Positions 1 to 12,500 of a DNA stretch of 64,000 nucleotides are shown one piece after another. The notes beneath the pieces were generated by a model, which worked only from the letters and a program-made list of their open reading frames with translations, searched no databases and was not told where the DNA came from. How positions within the stretch are numbered: the first letter of the stretch is position 1; each line of letters opens with the position of its first letter. The DNA is from Neospora caninum Liverpool. Its lineage: Eukaryota > Apicomplexa > Conoidasida > Eucoccidiorida > Sarcocystidae. Position numbers and translations under genes: made by a program. Location: NCBI RefSeq assembly GCF_000208865.1, contig NC_018390.1:2622270-2686269 (forward strand), read 5' to 3'.

Positions 1-882
1 AAAGGAGCAATCGGAGGATGCAGCCGCCTGGAAAGGTCCGTCGTTGCATTTCGTAGTCCTCCGGACATCCAAAGAAAATCGCCGCACTGCCCTTCCAAAG
101 AGGCTTGGTCTGAGAGAGGCACTGTTGCGCACTTGGTTGCGCGTTCTCAGCTTTGTCGGACTTCTCAAAAGGAAACCGCCGTGAGGCGTACATCTCCCTG
201 CAGGGTCGGAAAGACAACCGACAGCGTCCTTGCAAGCAGGGGGAGAAAGGAGCAAGAATCTACAGAGATTCTTTATCCCAGGAGCCTGTTTAGTGTCTGT
301 CTACGAAGACGTCTGACTAGATACAGGAACCCCAGACAGAGGCCAGGAGGTAGAGATAAAGAGAGACGGGTACGGACCTTGATCTAGGCAGACAGCCCGC
401 CTAAGACGAATGGGTACATATGTACAGGGTTATTCGCGTATGTGTGCATGTGGCGCAGAAAGATATATATTTTCGTGTCAGCAGGGCCGAGTTTGGAACG
501 GAAAGGCGATCTGTTAAAGCATCCAAGAAGGACAACAGCCACATGGCAGGGATCACACAGGCGTGGGTCTGTATTTTCATCCACCTACTACGCACACAGA
601 GCAACCTGGCCTTGATGTATCGCTCACAAGCGCCTTTCCCTGCATCTACAAAAACCTATGTATGCCGATGCACATTCACAGATACACATGTACACAATGT
701 ATGCACATAATATACATATGGCCGTCTATACCTACACAAACGCACGCAAATATATATATATATATATATGTATATAAGTATAAATATGTATATGTATATA
801 GTTGCATACATATGGTTAGGGGAACAGGTGGCGGATGAGAAAGCTACGTCGCAGATACAACGCAAGTTGTCCAGTCTCCCTT
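1..882. other. Downstream flank of the SPAG17-like gene; no gene seen
   Basis: This stretch lies beyond the stop codon of the minus-strand SPAG17-like gene and probably holds its 3' untranslated region. It contains a TA microsatellite at about 751-769 followed by further TA-rich sequence to about 800. The short open frames here overlap one another on both strands and show no splice-consistent continuation or recognisable motif. Confidence 0.5.
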
Positions 883-3800
883 TTACCCGTAGTTTCGTTT
901 GAGCAAATTCCAGAGAGCCGCGTGATTGCTTTCCCAAATCGACCCATCCGGCGTCACTTGGACGACATGGCCTGCGTTGAGTCGCGAGAAAACGGAAGAA
1001 TGTCCCCTGAAGATTTCGTCAGAAAGCCTGTCTCTTTTGTGGAGTGACGCGCGTCTGAGGCACACTTTTAAATGTGTGTGTGTGTGTGTGTCGCCTTGTG
1101 CGCCTCTGATGTTGCCACAGGCGCGACGCGCGATGTACGGAGGTGGAGCGCAGTACGACCGCGGATAGAAATGCAGATAGCTTTGGGGGAAACGAGTGCG
1201 TTATTTGACGCTCTTCCCTCACTCGTCCAGATCTCTTTGTTGGATTAGGGGTAGCCGTGTGCGCGTGTCCCCTTGAGCGAGGGATCTCTGTCTCTCCCTC
1301 AGTTGTTCCTGGCACGCTACTCCTTTCTCCGTTTCCTCCCGAATTCGTCCGTCAACCTGGTCTTTTTTGCCTCTGCAGCTTTCTCTCTCGCGCTCGACGA
1401 AAGCCTGTCCCTCTCCGCCCGCTTCCTCGCTCCTCCAGATCTCGCTCTGACCCGTGCGAGAGTGAGCTGAGTTGTGTCTGTCGCCATGCGTTTTCTTCAT
1501 CTTCTCCTTTCGGGCCTCGGCGCCTCGTGATCTATCGGCCTTTCTTCCCCTTTTCCCTACCCTCGCGTTGCGCGGCCATCTCTGTCGGTTCTCGACCGGA
1601 AAACGCCCGTTCGCGTTTCCCCCTCGTGACTCTTTCTCGCCCCTTTCCCTGTCATTTCAAGCGCCTCTTTCGCTCTCCACTTTTGGGCTTTCGGTCTCTT
1701 TCGTTCGGCGGCGATAAGCAGCAAACGCCCTGCGGCACTCACCGGTGGGAAACGTCAGGGTTACAGCCGCTCGCGCTTTTTTGATTTCCTCCTCCAGGAC
1801 TCCGCCGTTCCGACCCGCGTCGACAAACTCGGCTGTGTGCGTCGAGATGTGCACTCGAGTCTGGTCCTCGAAGTGCGCCACAAAACTCGCCACCGAGGCC
1901 GTTTCGAGCCAGAAAATGTTCCGTTTCGCGCGCTCGACATCTTCCACCAGTGGCCACAAACTCTGCGTCTCCTCAGCCTCCTGTTTCGAACTGGTCCCCA
2001 TCCCAGGCTTCTCCTTCTCTCTTTCCTTCTCTCGTTCCTTCTCCCGTTCTTTCTCTCGTTCCTTCTCCCGCTCCTTCTGCTCCTTCTCGCGGCCAGCAGA
2101 GCCCCCACTGCTGGTCTCTTTTCCCGCTTCCTTTCCCAGATTTGGGCCTGAGAGCGCAGCCACCTGCGCAAGTTTGTTCTGCACGCCTGCCTCGAGAAAG
2201 GCTCTCAACTTTTCGCACTCTTCGGCAAAGCGCTCGTCTTCTCTCAGAAAGAAGGTCGCGTGCGTCCGCATGCGCGTTACGCTCACTGCTCGCCACGCAT
2301 GCACCGGCTCAGGGAAAAAGCGAGGCTCGGACGGGGGACCGCCAGAAGGGCCCGGTGCGTCGGCGTCTGCAACGCCAAAAAAAAAGGAGAAAAAAAGCGA
2401 AACGAAGTGGCGCCCTCAACGCCGATATCACGCAAGAGGCAAGAACACAGCTGGGCAGTCTGTGAGGCGACTCGAAGGCTGCTCGGATTCAGCTGCGAAG
2501 TTTCGGTGGAAACCCGTACGTTTCCGATGTTTCGGCCGCTGGTTCGCGTCCAGCCTCTTGACCTGTTCTTCAAACTCCAGCTTCTCGACGTCGGGAAAGG
2601 CAAAGACGCGCTTCGCCCCCGAGGTGTACGACACCGCGCAGATCACTGCGTCGTCGTGCGCCATGAGGCTCTGCTCCGTGCCGCGAATATTTCCGTGTCT
2701 CGCTCGATCGAGCTCGGCGAGGGCCGCCGGCATGCACGCGTCTTCGTCCGCCGTTCGGACAGCTCGGCGAAGGCCAAGAAACTCGTAAAAACTCGGCACA
2801 GGCACCAGCGCCAAAGACTCCCATCCGTGCCACAACGCACGGCCGGGGCAAGGCCTGCAGTCGCGAGACACAGCGGGGAAACGATAGAGTTGCGTTCGCG
2901 AAGGCGTGGAGGGAACACCGCCGAAGTTTGGGGGCAGCATGCAGAAAAGGCGAATTCGCCAACTCTGGGAAAAGTCAACTTGAGAACCAAGCATTTCTAC
3001 AAACAAATGCATGCCGTCAGTGTGCCGGACTCAGAAACTGCTTACAAAGGCACGTCGCGTTTCTGTCAACTCAAACGGCCAAACACAAATGCACACCTCC
3101 TCTCTTTTGCATACATTTATACGTGTGTACACAGATTCACATGTATAAATGTATGCATCTCGACGCCGATACAAATATGTGGAGATGTATATATATATAT
3201 ATATATATATCTGCACATATGTGTGCATACACGCATTTACGTATGTACCAGTTCACATCCAGAGGTAAATACAAATAGGCATGCACAGGGGCACAACCTT
3301 GTGTGTTGAAGTATACGATGACACACAGGTAACTGCGTCTGTGAGAGAGCTCGGATCTACTCTGGAGCGCGAGTTGAGGAAGAACAGACACCTCAAGCCT
3401 AAGGCAGCGTCTCAGCGCTCTCCCGCGAGGCTCAAGAAGAAACTCGATGCGACGTCGCTCCGCTCGAGTCCCTCTACTTTCGTCGCGGGCTCCTCAAAAC
3501 AGCAGTCGCTTGCATGCACACCCCTGCACACGGAAAGCTGCATGCGGCTTAAGGGACTGCACGACTCTTTTGGAACTGCGCAGGCTACGAGCCGGCAACG
3601 CCAGGCAGTTTTCTTGGCACACCGGTGATAGAGAGCCAGCAGGAGGGTATCCGATCGAGGCACGTAACGCTGCGCGAGATACATGCCGCTGTCTCGGAGG
3701 GCGTGGCAGAGTGTGTCGAGGAGCTGCGCCGGCGTGAGAATCTCGTGGAAGACGCGCGTGGCGGGGAAAGCCGGCGTCGGGGACTCGGGCGCAACAGACT

Positions 3801-4698
3801 TGAGCAGAAGTTCGAATTCGGCGAGAAGCAAAAGATGGTCAACATGCTTCGGGGGAACCTCAGGAAAGAACGGGTACACGCGGCACAGCAAGGCTGTTCT
3901 GCAGGAGAGAAAAAGGAAACGGAGTGCATTCCCACAAAGCGATCGACACCAAACGCAGCCGAACACTCGGGGCATCTTTGGACACCTGATAGTTTTCGCC
4001 CCACATGTGACGCATATTCCAGTGATATCGATGAATAAAGATATTTATATATTTTTTTTTTCATGTCTGTGTATATGTATGTATACAAATGCATGCAAAC
4101 AGGTGTTCGTGTGTGAACGAGCGTCTTGTGCGGTCTCTGGCAAAGGTAGGTATGGCCATAACTCCGCGCAATCTGTCACGTAAAAGCACGTTTCTTCGGC
4201 GGCAGATCACTGCGTTATGTGTCACTGCGTTTCCAGCGGTCTCCATTTGTCTCTCGCTCGATGATTTTCTGCGGAGGTTGACGCAACGAGCCGGAGAAGA
4301 GTCGGCTGGTTCCCGTCTGGTTCTTCTCTGTGCTTCTTCCAGTCCAGCCGTTTCTTCAACTTACCGTGTGGAGGGAGGAACGGTTAGGGCGGATGCTTGT
4401 AGAGGTAAGGCGCTACGGACCACCCGAACCGTCCCATAAAGTTCACCTGCAATGTCCTCGAGAGATTCCCCTCCTTGGGCGAGTTTCTGTCCCCTCAGCC
4501 TTCGACGCGCCCGATCTCGATAGGGCACAACTGCGGAGTGTTTGAAAGGTTCCGCGTCGGCCCGCGGATTTGACTCTCTATACACCACATGCGGCGCATT
4601 GCAAATATGTTCTAGAGAGACAAGAGGTTCAGAGCCTGGTTACTCTGTCAATGACTCATGAATAGGTATATATGAATGCGTACCATGTAGGTGCATCA

Positions 4699-4730
<32 letters not shown>

Positions 4731-5488
4731 GGGTACATTTAGAGTACATGTATATATATAGAGATATAGATATATTCGTATATTTGTATATCTGTATATG
4801 AAGCTGTATGCCTTAGGTCGTAAATGAGGCTCACAGAGTAGGAGGGTCTGGAGCATGAGAGGCAGGAAGAAAGCCTCGGCTTATAGTAGAGATCTACGGA
4901 AGAGGTTTTCTGGGATAGGAACCTTTAGACAGCTGCACACCGCAATGTAGCCGAATCTAGAGCTGCGTGTCGGCACGTCGTTTACAATTCGATATTGCGG
5001 CCCCCCTCTGCTCGACGTACTTTTTTCCCTAACGCAAATGTCTCCTTTTTCCTCACCTCGCGGCAGCCTGTTCTGTTGTGGCAGCTGGCGGGGTTTTGGG
5101 TCTGCTTTCTTCCTCGCCGTGGGCTGGCGATCTGCACGGAGAGAGTGCATTTAAGAGAGCGGTTTGCACAGGGTCTCTTGCCGCGAAAAAGAGAAACGCA
5201 CATCCGTCTCTCCTCTCGCCTATCGGCGAACGAAGACGCGCGCGTCCGAGCGAAGCTGAAGCTAGAGGTGTTCTCGAAATGAACGCGAGCACACTTGGGA
5301 CCATATCCAGAACGCGAAACTCTTCCGTGTGTACATACACACGCAGGGAGTCATCTCCCACACATGTCTGTTTCACATTTATTTACCTCTCTACACAGCC
5401 AGCTGGAGGACGACGATAAAAATGCGTCTCCGAAGAACCCTTACGTTAAGACCTGCAAATGCCTGTGTAATTTTCAATGTACATCTAT

Positions 5489-5519
<31 letters not shown>

Positions 5520-8204
5520 TGGATAGAAATCTGTTGGTCAGCAGAGAGGACGGATGCAAGGTAAGCAGGCAGACAGGTATGGAGCTTGAAGTCTCACCTG
5601 ACTTGTGCAGCGACGTTTTCGTGGACTTGTTCGAGAACACAGTGAAGAAAAAGAGCGCTGTCGTGGTGCTCCGGAGCGATGGACGAGAACAGCGCGTCAT
5701 ACACCCTATGCCGGCACGCAAAAAACAGAGAAAAGGCCAGACCATCCAGAGGCAGCGTCTCCACTTGTTGACCGATGCAAACAGATCGGAACCGCAAAGG
5801 CTCGACAGGATTTTGCGGGCCTTCGGACAGTTTCGGCGGCTCAACTCAACAGGCTCATGGGTTCCCTCAGTGCCGAGCACCTGCAACGTCATCTCAGGAC
5901 TGCAGACGGTTTCATCCGTCGTCGATGGTGACTGAGAAAGGAGGGCCGAAGCGAGAATCGGGAGGTGATTCGACCGTCCAAAAGAACGCGAATGTAGAAG
6001 CGCATTCCAGTAAGGCATCACTGCCGATTGCTTCGGAACGAAGCATCAAACAGGCGACCGCGCGGCGCCTCTGGCAAAGACAACGCGCGCCACAAAAGCC
6101 CATCGCTTGAACATGTAAAACCCGAAAGGCCGAGACGCTTTGTTTTCCCACTCTCATCAAACACAGCCGCTCCCCCAGACAGAGTCCATTCGGATCGGAA
6201 AGAGAAAGTAGGAAGCGGAAGAAACGCTCCGCTCAGGTCGACTGCCTCGCCACCCTGCAGAGCCCCCAGAAGAGACACCAGGGAAACACAGAGACCCAAC
6301 ACCGGCGTGTAGTCCCTTTTCAGGGGGACGGGCCTTTTCGCTGGGTTTTGATCTGCTTGGAAATCGCTGGCGCTTCTCGTGAATGGATTTCTCGCGCGTT
6401 GCTTCAAAAGGAAACAAGGCTCTCACCGTCGGTTCTCGTCGGGGAGCGTGGACGCTGTCAGTCCGCCGTCTCCTGTGCACCCCTGAGTGTTTCCGCCGTA
6501 ATGCGCCGTCTTCTCCTTCTCGCTGGCGTCTTGCTCTTTCTTTCCTGCCTTCTTCTTTCTCTTTTTCTTTTCGTCGTCGTGACTCGCCTCTGTCCCGTCG
6601 TCTTCCTTCTTCCCGGCTCCTCGGCGAGCGGTCTTCTCTGCGCGATCCGTCTCGGTTCCAGTGAGACTCACAAACCCAGCTGCCTGTACAGCAAGCGAAG
6701 TGTCTCCAGCTGGACTGCCGAGCTGGGGATGCTCAAGAAAGAACTTGCTCGCTTCCACGCGCTTCGCTCTCGACAAAAAAGCAGCGTACGACGCCTTCTG
6801 CTGCACGACTTTCAAACTCTGAGAGGCCACCCGAGACCAAAGCTTTGCCGAAGCCAAGTATCTGCACAAACCACAGATTCAAACACGTCTCGAGAGCAGT
6901 CCTGCAGCCCACGAATGCGTGGACTGGTACCCGTATGTACGAAAGCTAGGCGTACTTATGCCCCGAGGCAAACGTTCCTGTAGAGACAACGCCTATACAC
7001 ATCGACACAATTGAATCTACACACATGTACAGGTATGTACGCATGGACGGCGTGCATGTATATATCTATCCATGTGTATCGACATCTACCGCTTGTCGCA
7101 TATACATTGATATTTGGAAAATAACCATAAGATCTACCGGGTTTTATGTACGGACACCTATTGCCGGAAAATCGCCTACGTTTTAACGGGTGGATTCCTA
7201 CTCGTTTATGCCTTTACATTTATATATATATATATATATATATATATGCGTGTGTGTATAAATGGGTGCTTACTGCTTAACGTTGGGTATTGTTTCCATG
7301 GCGACATTGGAGAAGGCGGCGGGCGGAGCTTGGTTTATGGCGTCGTAGAAGAGATGCAGTTCTGCTGGAAGGCTGTTGAGACCGCTTTCTTCTCTTAACT
7401 CCTCCACGGATTTTTGCGTCAGAAATAAGACCAAGTCGAGTCCAACTTGTTTCTCTGCTAGAGCGGTGCACAGCTCCTGGCTCCAAGGCACTTCAAAGAG
7501 CAGAAAGAGGACGTCTAGGCGATCGACGCGCATTTCTTCTCGCTTTGGCTCTTCACCGCCAGACTGTTCGCAGAAGGCAGTCTCCTGCAGATCTTGATTT
7601 TTTTTCAGTGTGGCCGTGTCGGAGACTGGGGAACTTTTCTGGGCCGATTTGCTGCCCGTCAGCTGGGGCTTGGTGCTCGCGAGACCTGTCTGGTCTCCCG
7701 TAGGCAGGGACGGTCCGGGGGGTGAAGAGGCAGAGGTTTGCTCTTTCAGCAACGCATCGCTCTCTATAGCCCTCTTTAAAGAATTCAGGCGCCGTCTTTC
7801 AACCGCTGACAAATACTCCAGGCGCGCTTGAGCTAGAGCCCTTGCAAAGTCCTCTTCCTGTCACATACCACGCATGCGGAAACACGAAAAACTCCTTCTT
7901 TTCTTCTAGCACCCTCCATACATGCTCATGGATATGTATCTGTGTATGTGATCATATGTGCGTTTACTTAGAGAATTCAATCGATGGAAAAGGCGCCTGT
8001 TGACAGAGAAACCAGGCAGTGTCGCAAGACCGAGAAGACGAGAAGGAAAGAGAGGTGGGGCGATGAAGAAGCAGATACATAAACAGAGCGATATACAGTC
8101 GAATCGGAAGGGATAGAGAGGAAGACAGCAAGGTAAATGGTTTAGCTTCTTTTATATTCAAAACGTCAGTGTGTTTGCTGCAAGCCTTTCTCTTCATCTA
8201 CCCC

Positions 8205-8240
<36 letters not shown>

Positions 8241-8330
8241 TCGGTTTGCTTGTGGACATCCATTGACAAGTCGGCTTCAACGGAACACAGCATACATGTC
8301 TGCCAGTCTATATGCATACATACATGCATA

Positions 8331-8369
<39 letters not shown>

Positions 8370-9511
8370 TGGACCACGTGTCCGCCTAGCAGAGCTTCTC
8401 TCGTTTGTTTTGAGGCATTTTGGTCCAAGGGAGTGAATGGGGTTATCTCTCTTGGCAGTGGGAGAGACGGAGCTCAGTTGTTTTCGCAAGATGGGGCGGA
8501 ATCACGGTGTGTTACCTTCATCTCAGATCCGGATTTCGCCTTTGGATCTTGAATCAGGAGACTCTTGGCTCGGCCGTACTCAAACACGTCTTCCAGAGTG
8601 AGGAGGACAACGTCAGGCAGCTCCTGCGGAAAAACGAGAGACGTGCATTTCTGCAAATGTGTGCACACAGGTTGATTTGTTGATAAAAGCGGGCAAGCTT
8701 CTCTCGCTCTCAAGACTCTCGTTTTGAGGCTTTCTTACATATCTACCCTGGTATGACGGTCCACGCCGTCTCTAAAAAACCGTGTCTCCGGATTCTCGGC
8801 ACGAACCCGCTTTTCCCGTGTTCCTCGTTTCCGGCGTATTTCCGTGGTCCGCTAAAAGTTTTCACTTCTTCTTTTCAAAAGACACCTACCAAAGAGAGAG
8901 GAGCAGCGTCGTCACTGCTTGACGTAGAACCTGGTTCTCCCTCAGAAGGCTGTGACAGAAACAACAAGGCTTTTCGCTTAGACGGTGATTGCGATTCGTC
9001 TGCCTAGAGTCCGACCCGTCTCAAATCGCGGCATAGCGTAAAGCTGTCGTTCTTGTTCTCTACGCTGCCACACTCCTGGCACAACACTCATTTCACTCGC
9101 TGCTGGCTGGCGCATATACACCGGGATACCTCCTACCTCATCGGCCTGTGCGCTCTGATTCGGGCCCTTTACTCGTTGTAAATTCTCGAAAGATGCGAGG
9201 AGCTGTGTCGCTATGTTCTGCGTCTCGAGTGTTCCAGAACTCCCGCTGGCATCTCTCTCCTCGTCGAGAACGAGAACGACCGTTGCACTGTGGACTGTCG
9301 GGGGCTCTACAGCGAAGGCACAGGCGACTTCAGGCTCGACGGCAATCCCCAGAAGCGGGTTTCTCGTGATATCTCGGATGGGTTTCTTTCCACGTCCACT
9401 CGCGTTTCCCTGGAGATTCATCGCCCCTTTAGGGTCTAGGCGTCCACTCGGCGAGCTCTTCGGAGCTGCCTTTGCGTTGCCTTTGCTACTTTTCCCCCCC
9501 GGTTGAGCCAT
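883..9511 (-). CDS. SPAG17/PF6-like flagellar central-apparatus protein (11-exon model, 993 aa)
   Basis: Exons, in transcript order on the minus strand: 9511-9137, 8949-8890, 8623-8516, 7857-7274, 6861-6672, 6254-6022, 5705-5598, 3898-3623, 2854-2520, 2366-1743, 971-883. Every junction keeps phase and the model ends at a stop at 883-885. Family features: exon 8 (about residues 553-645) has a long helical stretch and a Y-x3-D-T-LLL segment followed after the next junction by a W-x(12)-FYEFL segment. Exon 7 has LFLHCVLEQV. The C-terminus pairs TLTFPTG with VTPDGSIW. This arrangement matches what I know of SPAG17 (PF6 in Chlamydomonas), a C1a projection protein of the 9+2 axoneme. At 993 residues it is about half the length of animal or algal relatives. 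Exon 10 carries a KERE repeat. In a coccidian the likely site is the microgamete flagellum. The exon 1 donor, the 60-nt second exon and the last acceptor are the least certain borders. Confidence 0.62.
2010..2089 (-). repeat. Coding tandem repeat giving a Lys-Glu-Arg-Glu run
   Basis: A pyrimidine-rich array on the plus strand, with units close to 12 nt, encodes about six KERE units in the penultimate exon of the SPAG17-like gene. It predicts a charged single helix. Being a multiple of three, it keeps the frame open, and its length is likely to vary between strains. Confidence 0.8.
8207..8365. repeat. Two TA microsatellites in an intron of the SPAG17-like gene
   Basis: TA runs lie at about 8216-8241 and 8335-8365, inside the intron between the exons at 8623-8516 and 7857-7274. 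Similar runs lie in or beside other parts of this gene at about 3188-3210, 4703-4730, 5500-5520 and 7220-7247, all outside the modelled exons. Confidence 0.9.
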
Positions 9512-12500
9512 CGTTACGCCGAGACCGTACCGTCAGTTGCACACCCCTGCCACGGGACGCGCCGCAGCCTCTCAGCGGATAAAACGGAGACAGTCCCAAC
9601 AGTGGAAAGGAGCGCTACGGCGCGGGTTCGAAGAGATTTGCTTAGAGCGGCCTCGGCAAATTCGTGGAACCCTACAGAGCATCTCTTTTTGGTCGGAACA
9701 AAGGTCGCGTAAGGCAGACGGTGTCTCAGAGGAGAACACGGTGGACGTGGCCGGGGCGCGGAAGAGAGGAGGAATGCAATCAGGCCTCCGACACCGGCGA
9801 GGCACGCAAAAGGAGACGTCTGTAAAAGCGCGATTCTTTTCATTCCTTCGGTGACCGGGAAGTGCGATGTTCTCGGCTATTCTTCCAGGCCGGCCACATC
9901 CCTTGTTCCGCATATGAAAATGCAACTGCCTATGTGAATGTGCTAACACATGCATGCCTACCTGCATATATTGCAGTGCAAACGTGCATACATGTAAGTC
10001 GTCAACGTGTGTATCTAGATCGAGAACGCTTTCCCTGGATTTACGAGAGAGACGATTCCACAATTTCACCGGCGAAAGGGTAACTGTAAAACAAAAAACC
10101 AACTGCAAGACAGTGTGGAGAAAGGAGGATATGGCAAGAAAATGGAGCGGGCCCGTCAAAACTTTCGTTGAGGTTCCCCCCGAGGTAGAAACCTGCAAGT
10201 GCGACTGTGCATATCCTTTTTCCCAACGCTCGGTTGGAAAAGAGTTCATCTGGTGTGGACGACACTTTTGGCAAATCGAAATGCATGTAGACAGATGGAG
10301 TTTTTGTGTGTTGATTCTTCTTCCCATACGGGTATTTAGACTGTTACATGAAGAGTGCGACTGTTATATATACGGGTCTGTGTGTCGGGATGCAGGAAGG
10401 CGGAGGCGAAGAGTTCGGTCAACATGTCAGCGTCAGTGCTGGACGTGTTTCTCGGCAGATGGCAAACAGTGACACAAACAAGAAAACAACTTCAGGACGG
10501 ACATGCGCGTACAATCCAGAGGTCGTCGACCAGGAGTCACCCCGACTGGGTGGCCAAGGACAACGACGCACAGAACGCCTGAGAGAGTTCCAGGGTTTGA
10601 CCATTTGGAAGGTTACGATCAACGAAAAATCCCGCAGTGCGTTTTTGAGTAGGCCTCAGATCTAACGCGTTAATGTCTCCCTGGAACGTGTCCGTCCGTC
10701 GTTTTTCCAGAGGAAGGTCAAACAACGTGAGGCGCCCCGTCGAGGGCGGTCTTTGTCGAGGGACTTCCCGGAATCACGCCGAGTCCGTCGGTTCCTGGCG
10801 TTTTCCTCGTCCATTCGGATAACTGAGACGGCAGGCAAAAGCAATTAACGCCAACCCGAAAACGAGAAAAGGAATGGAAAGGACAACCAAGCAAACGCCC
10901 AGTCCCATGACACGCCACGCGCGCGCGGAAAAACTGGACTTTGATGTGTGGTTCGTTTTTTGAGGGGCCCGCGAAAAGCTTATGACTCTGGTGTGGACAT
11001 GCGAATGTATAAAGCCTGTGCATGTTGTGTTTCTGGGTAACACAAGTCGCATTTCTCTACGCATTTCGGGGTTTCCAGTACACATCGAATTAGATCGGTA
11101 TTTGATCTAACGAGGGGGATGCGCATCCGTGACAGCATGATGCGCGGGAACAAGGAGAAATCGCCCACAAAATTATTCTGAAAAAAAAGGCGTTCAAACT
11201 GGATGCGAGCAACTGTGAACCACGTCTGTACCCGAGGCGAACTCTTGCACCAAATCAAACCGATTCCGTCGGCGCCTGCAAAAACGCAACCCACAGGAAA
11301 ACGGCGCTCTTCTGTGTGTTGTGCGTGTGTGTTCATGGGTCCATCTAGTCGAGATTGCCCGGCTTGGCGGAACTGGTTGCGCTTGACCTTGTTTTTCGGG
11401 CGTTTCCCGACACCGCGGCGGCCATCGACAGCCTACTGGCCGAATCCAGGGATCTCCTCTCGTCCACGGTCCCAATTTTGTTCGGCTGTGTTTCCCTTTT
11501 GCGTGGTCTCTGACGCGGTCTTTCCTCGCTTCAACCCCTATTTGCTCACGTACCCAGCGTCCATGCATTGCACTCCAGAAGAATACTCCACGGATCCTGA
11601 TTTCGTTCCGGGACCTGTCGCTCCGTTGGGCGCTCTACACACGAAGAATCCGAAAACCCGTACCACACACGCACACATGACTACTCTCTCGGACGCCCCG
11701 GCACATTGGCCCAAGCAGCTCCAGCGCTGTTTAGGGATTTCGTCTAATTGCGGGGCTCGTTCCGCATCGCTGAACAGCGCCAGTGAACGGGTGCGAGAGG
11801 GTTTGGACCGGTGATTGAAGGCTGATAAAAGTTTCTTCACGGTGACACGGCCGCAACACATCCCTCCGCAGGGCGGGGATGGCGCGGACTCGAAGGTGTT
11901 GTTTGCCGAACGGTTGAAGTCGGGTCCCGGCTCATGTGACGATTTCAGAACTGTGTAAGTGGCTGTCTGTGCGCGTCCTTGGAGCTTCTGTGAAGTCCTG
12001 AGTTTCGAGAAAGTCGAGAAAGACGTCAATTCGAAGTCGCGTACCAAACTGTAGCTCCCACGCAGAAAACGGAGGAACGCGTGCAAACAAACAATCTTTG
12101 GCAAGGCCGCTGAGTGAGATGGGGAACGACAGAAGTTCCAGCGCAAAACCGAGTCGACACGGCTTTCTCCTCTGCGGCAAACGAGGCTGTGCGTCTCTTT
12201 CACACGAAAGGCCTTTTCTCCGTATTCTGGTTTCCACGCGACAACCGCAGAGAGGCCGAAGAGAAAACACGCGGTGTGTGTCTTTGCAGAAAGCACCCGC
12301 AAAGCGAAGGGCCAACGTCTCTCGGCCTCGGTCTCCAAAGGCCGAGCACATAGCGTCCCGTCGGCACGAATGCGGACGCGCGGAACGTCGGAGAAGTTGG
12401 AGACGAGGCATTATTGGCTCGTTTCGAAGCACCACCAAGCAGCGCGGAACACAGGCTCTACAAGTTGAAGGCTACACAAAAAACAAAGGACACAGGCTGT

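Noticed and set aside
1745..2788. 347-codon plus frame rich in Phe/Ser
   Set aside because: Complement of two SPAG17-like exons including the KERE repeat. The minus-strand reading has matching splice phases.
5605..5931. Plus-strand frame with a protein-like end (RTADGFIRRRW)
   Set aside because: It overlaps an exon and intron of the minus-strand SPAG17-like gene whose phases close without it. No splice partner on the plus strand.
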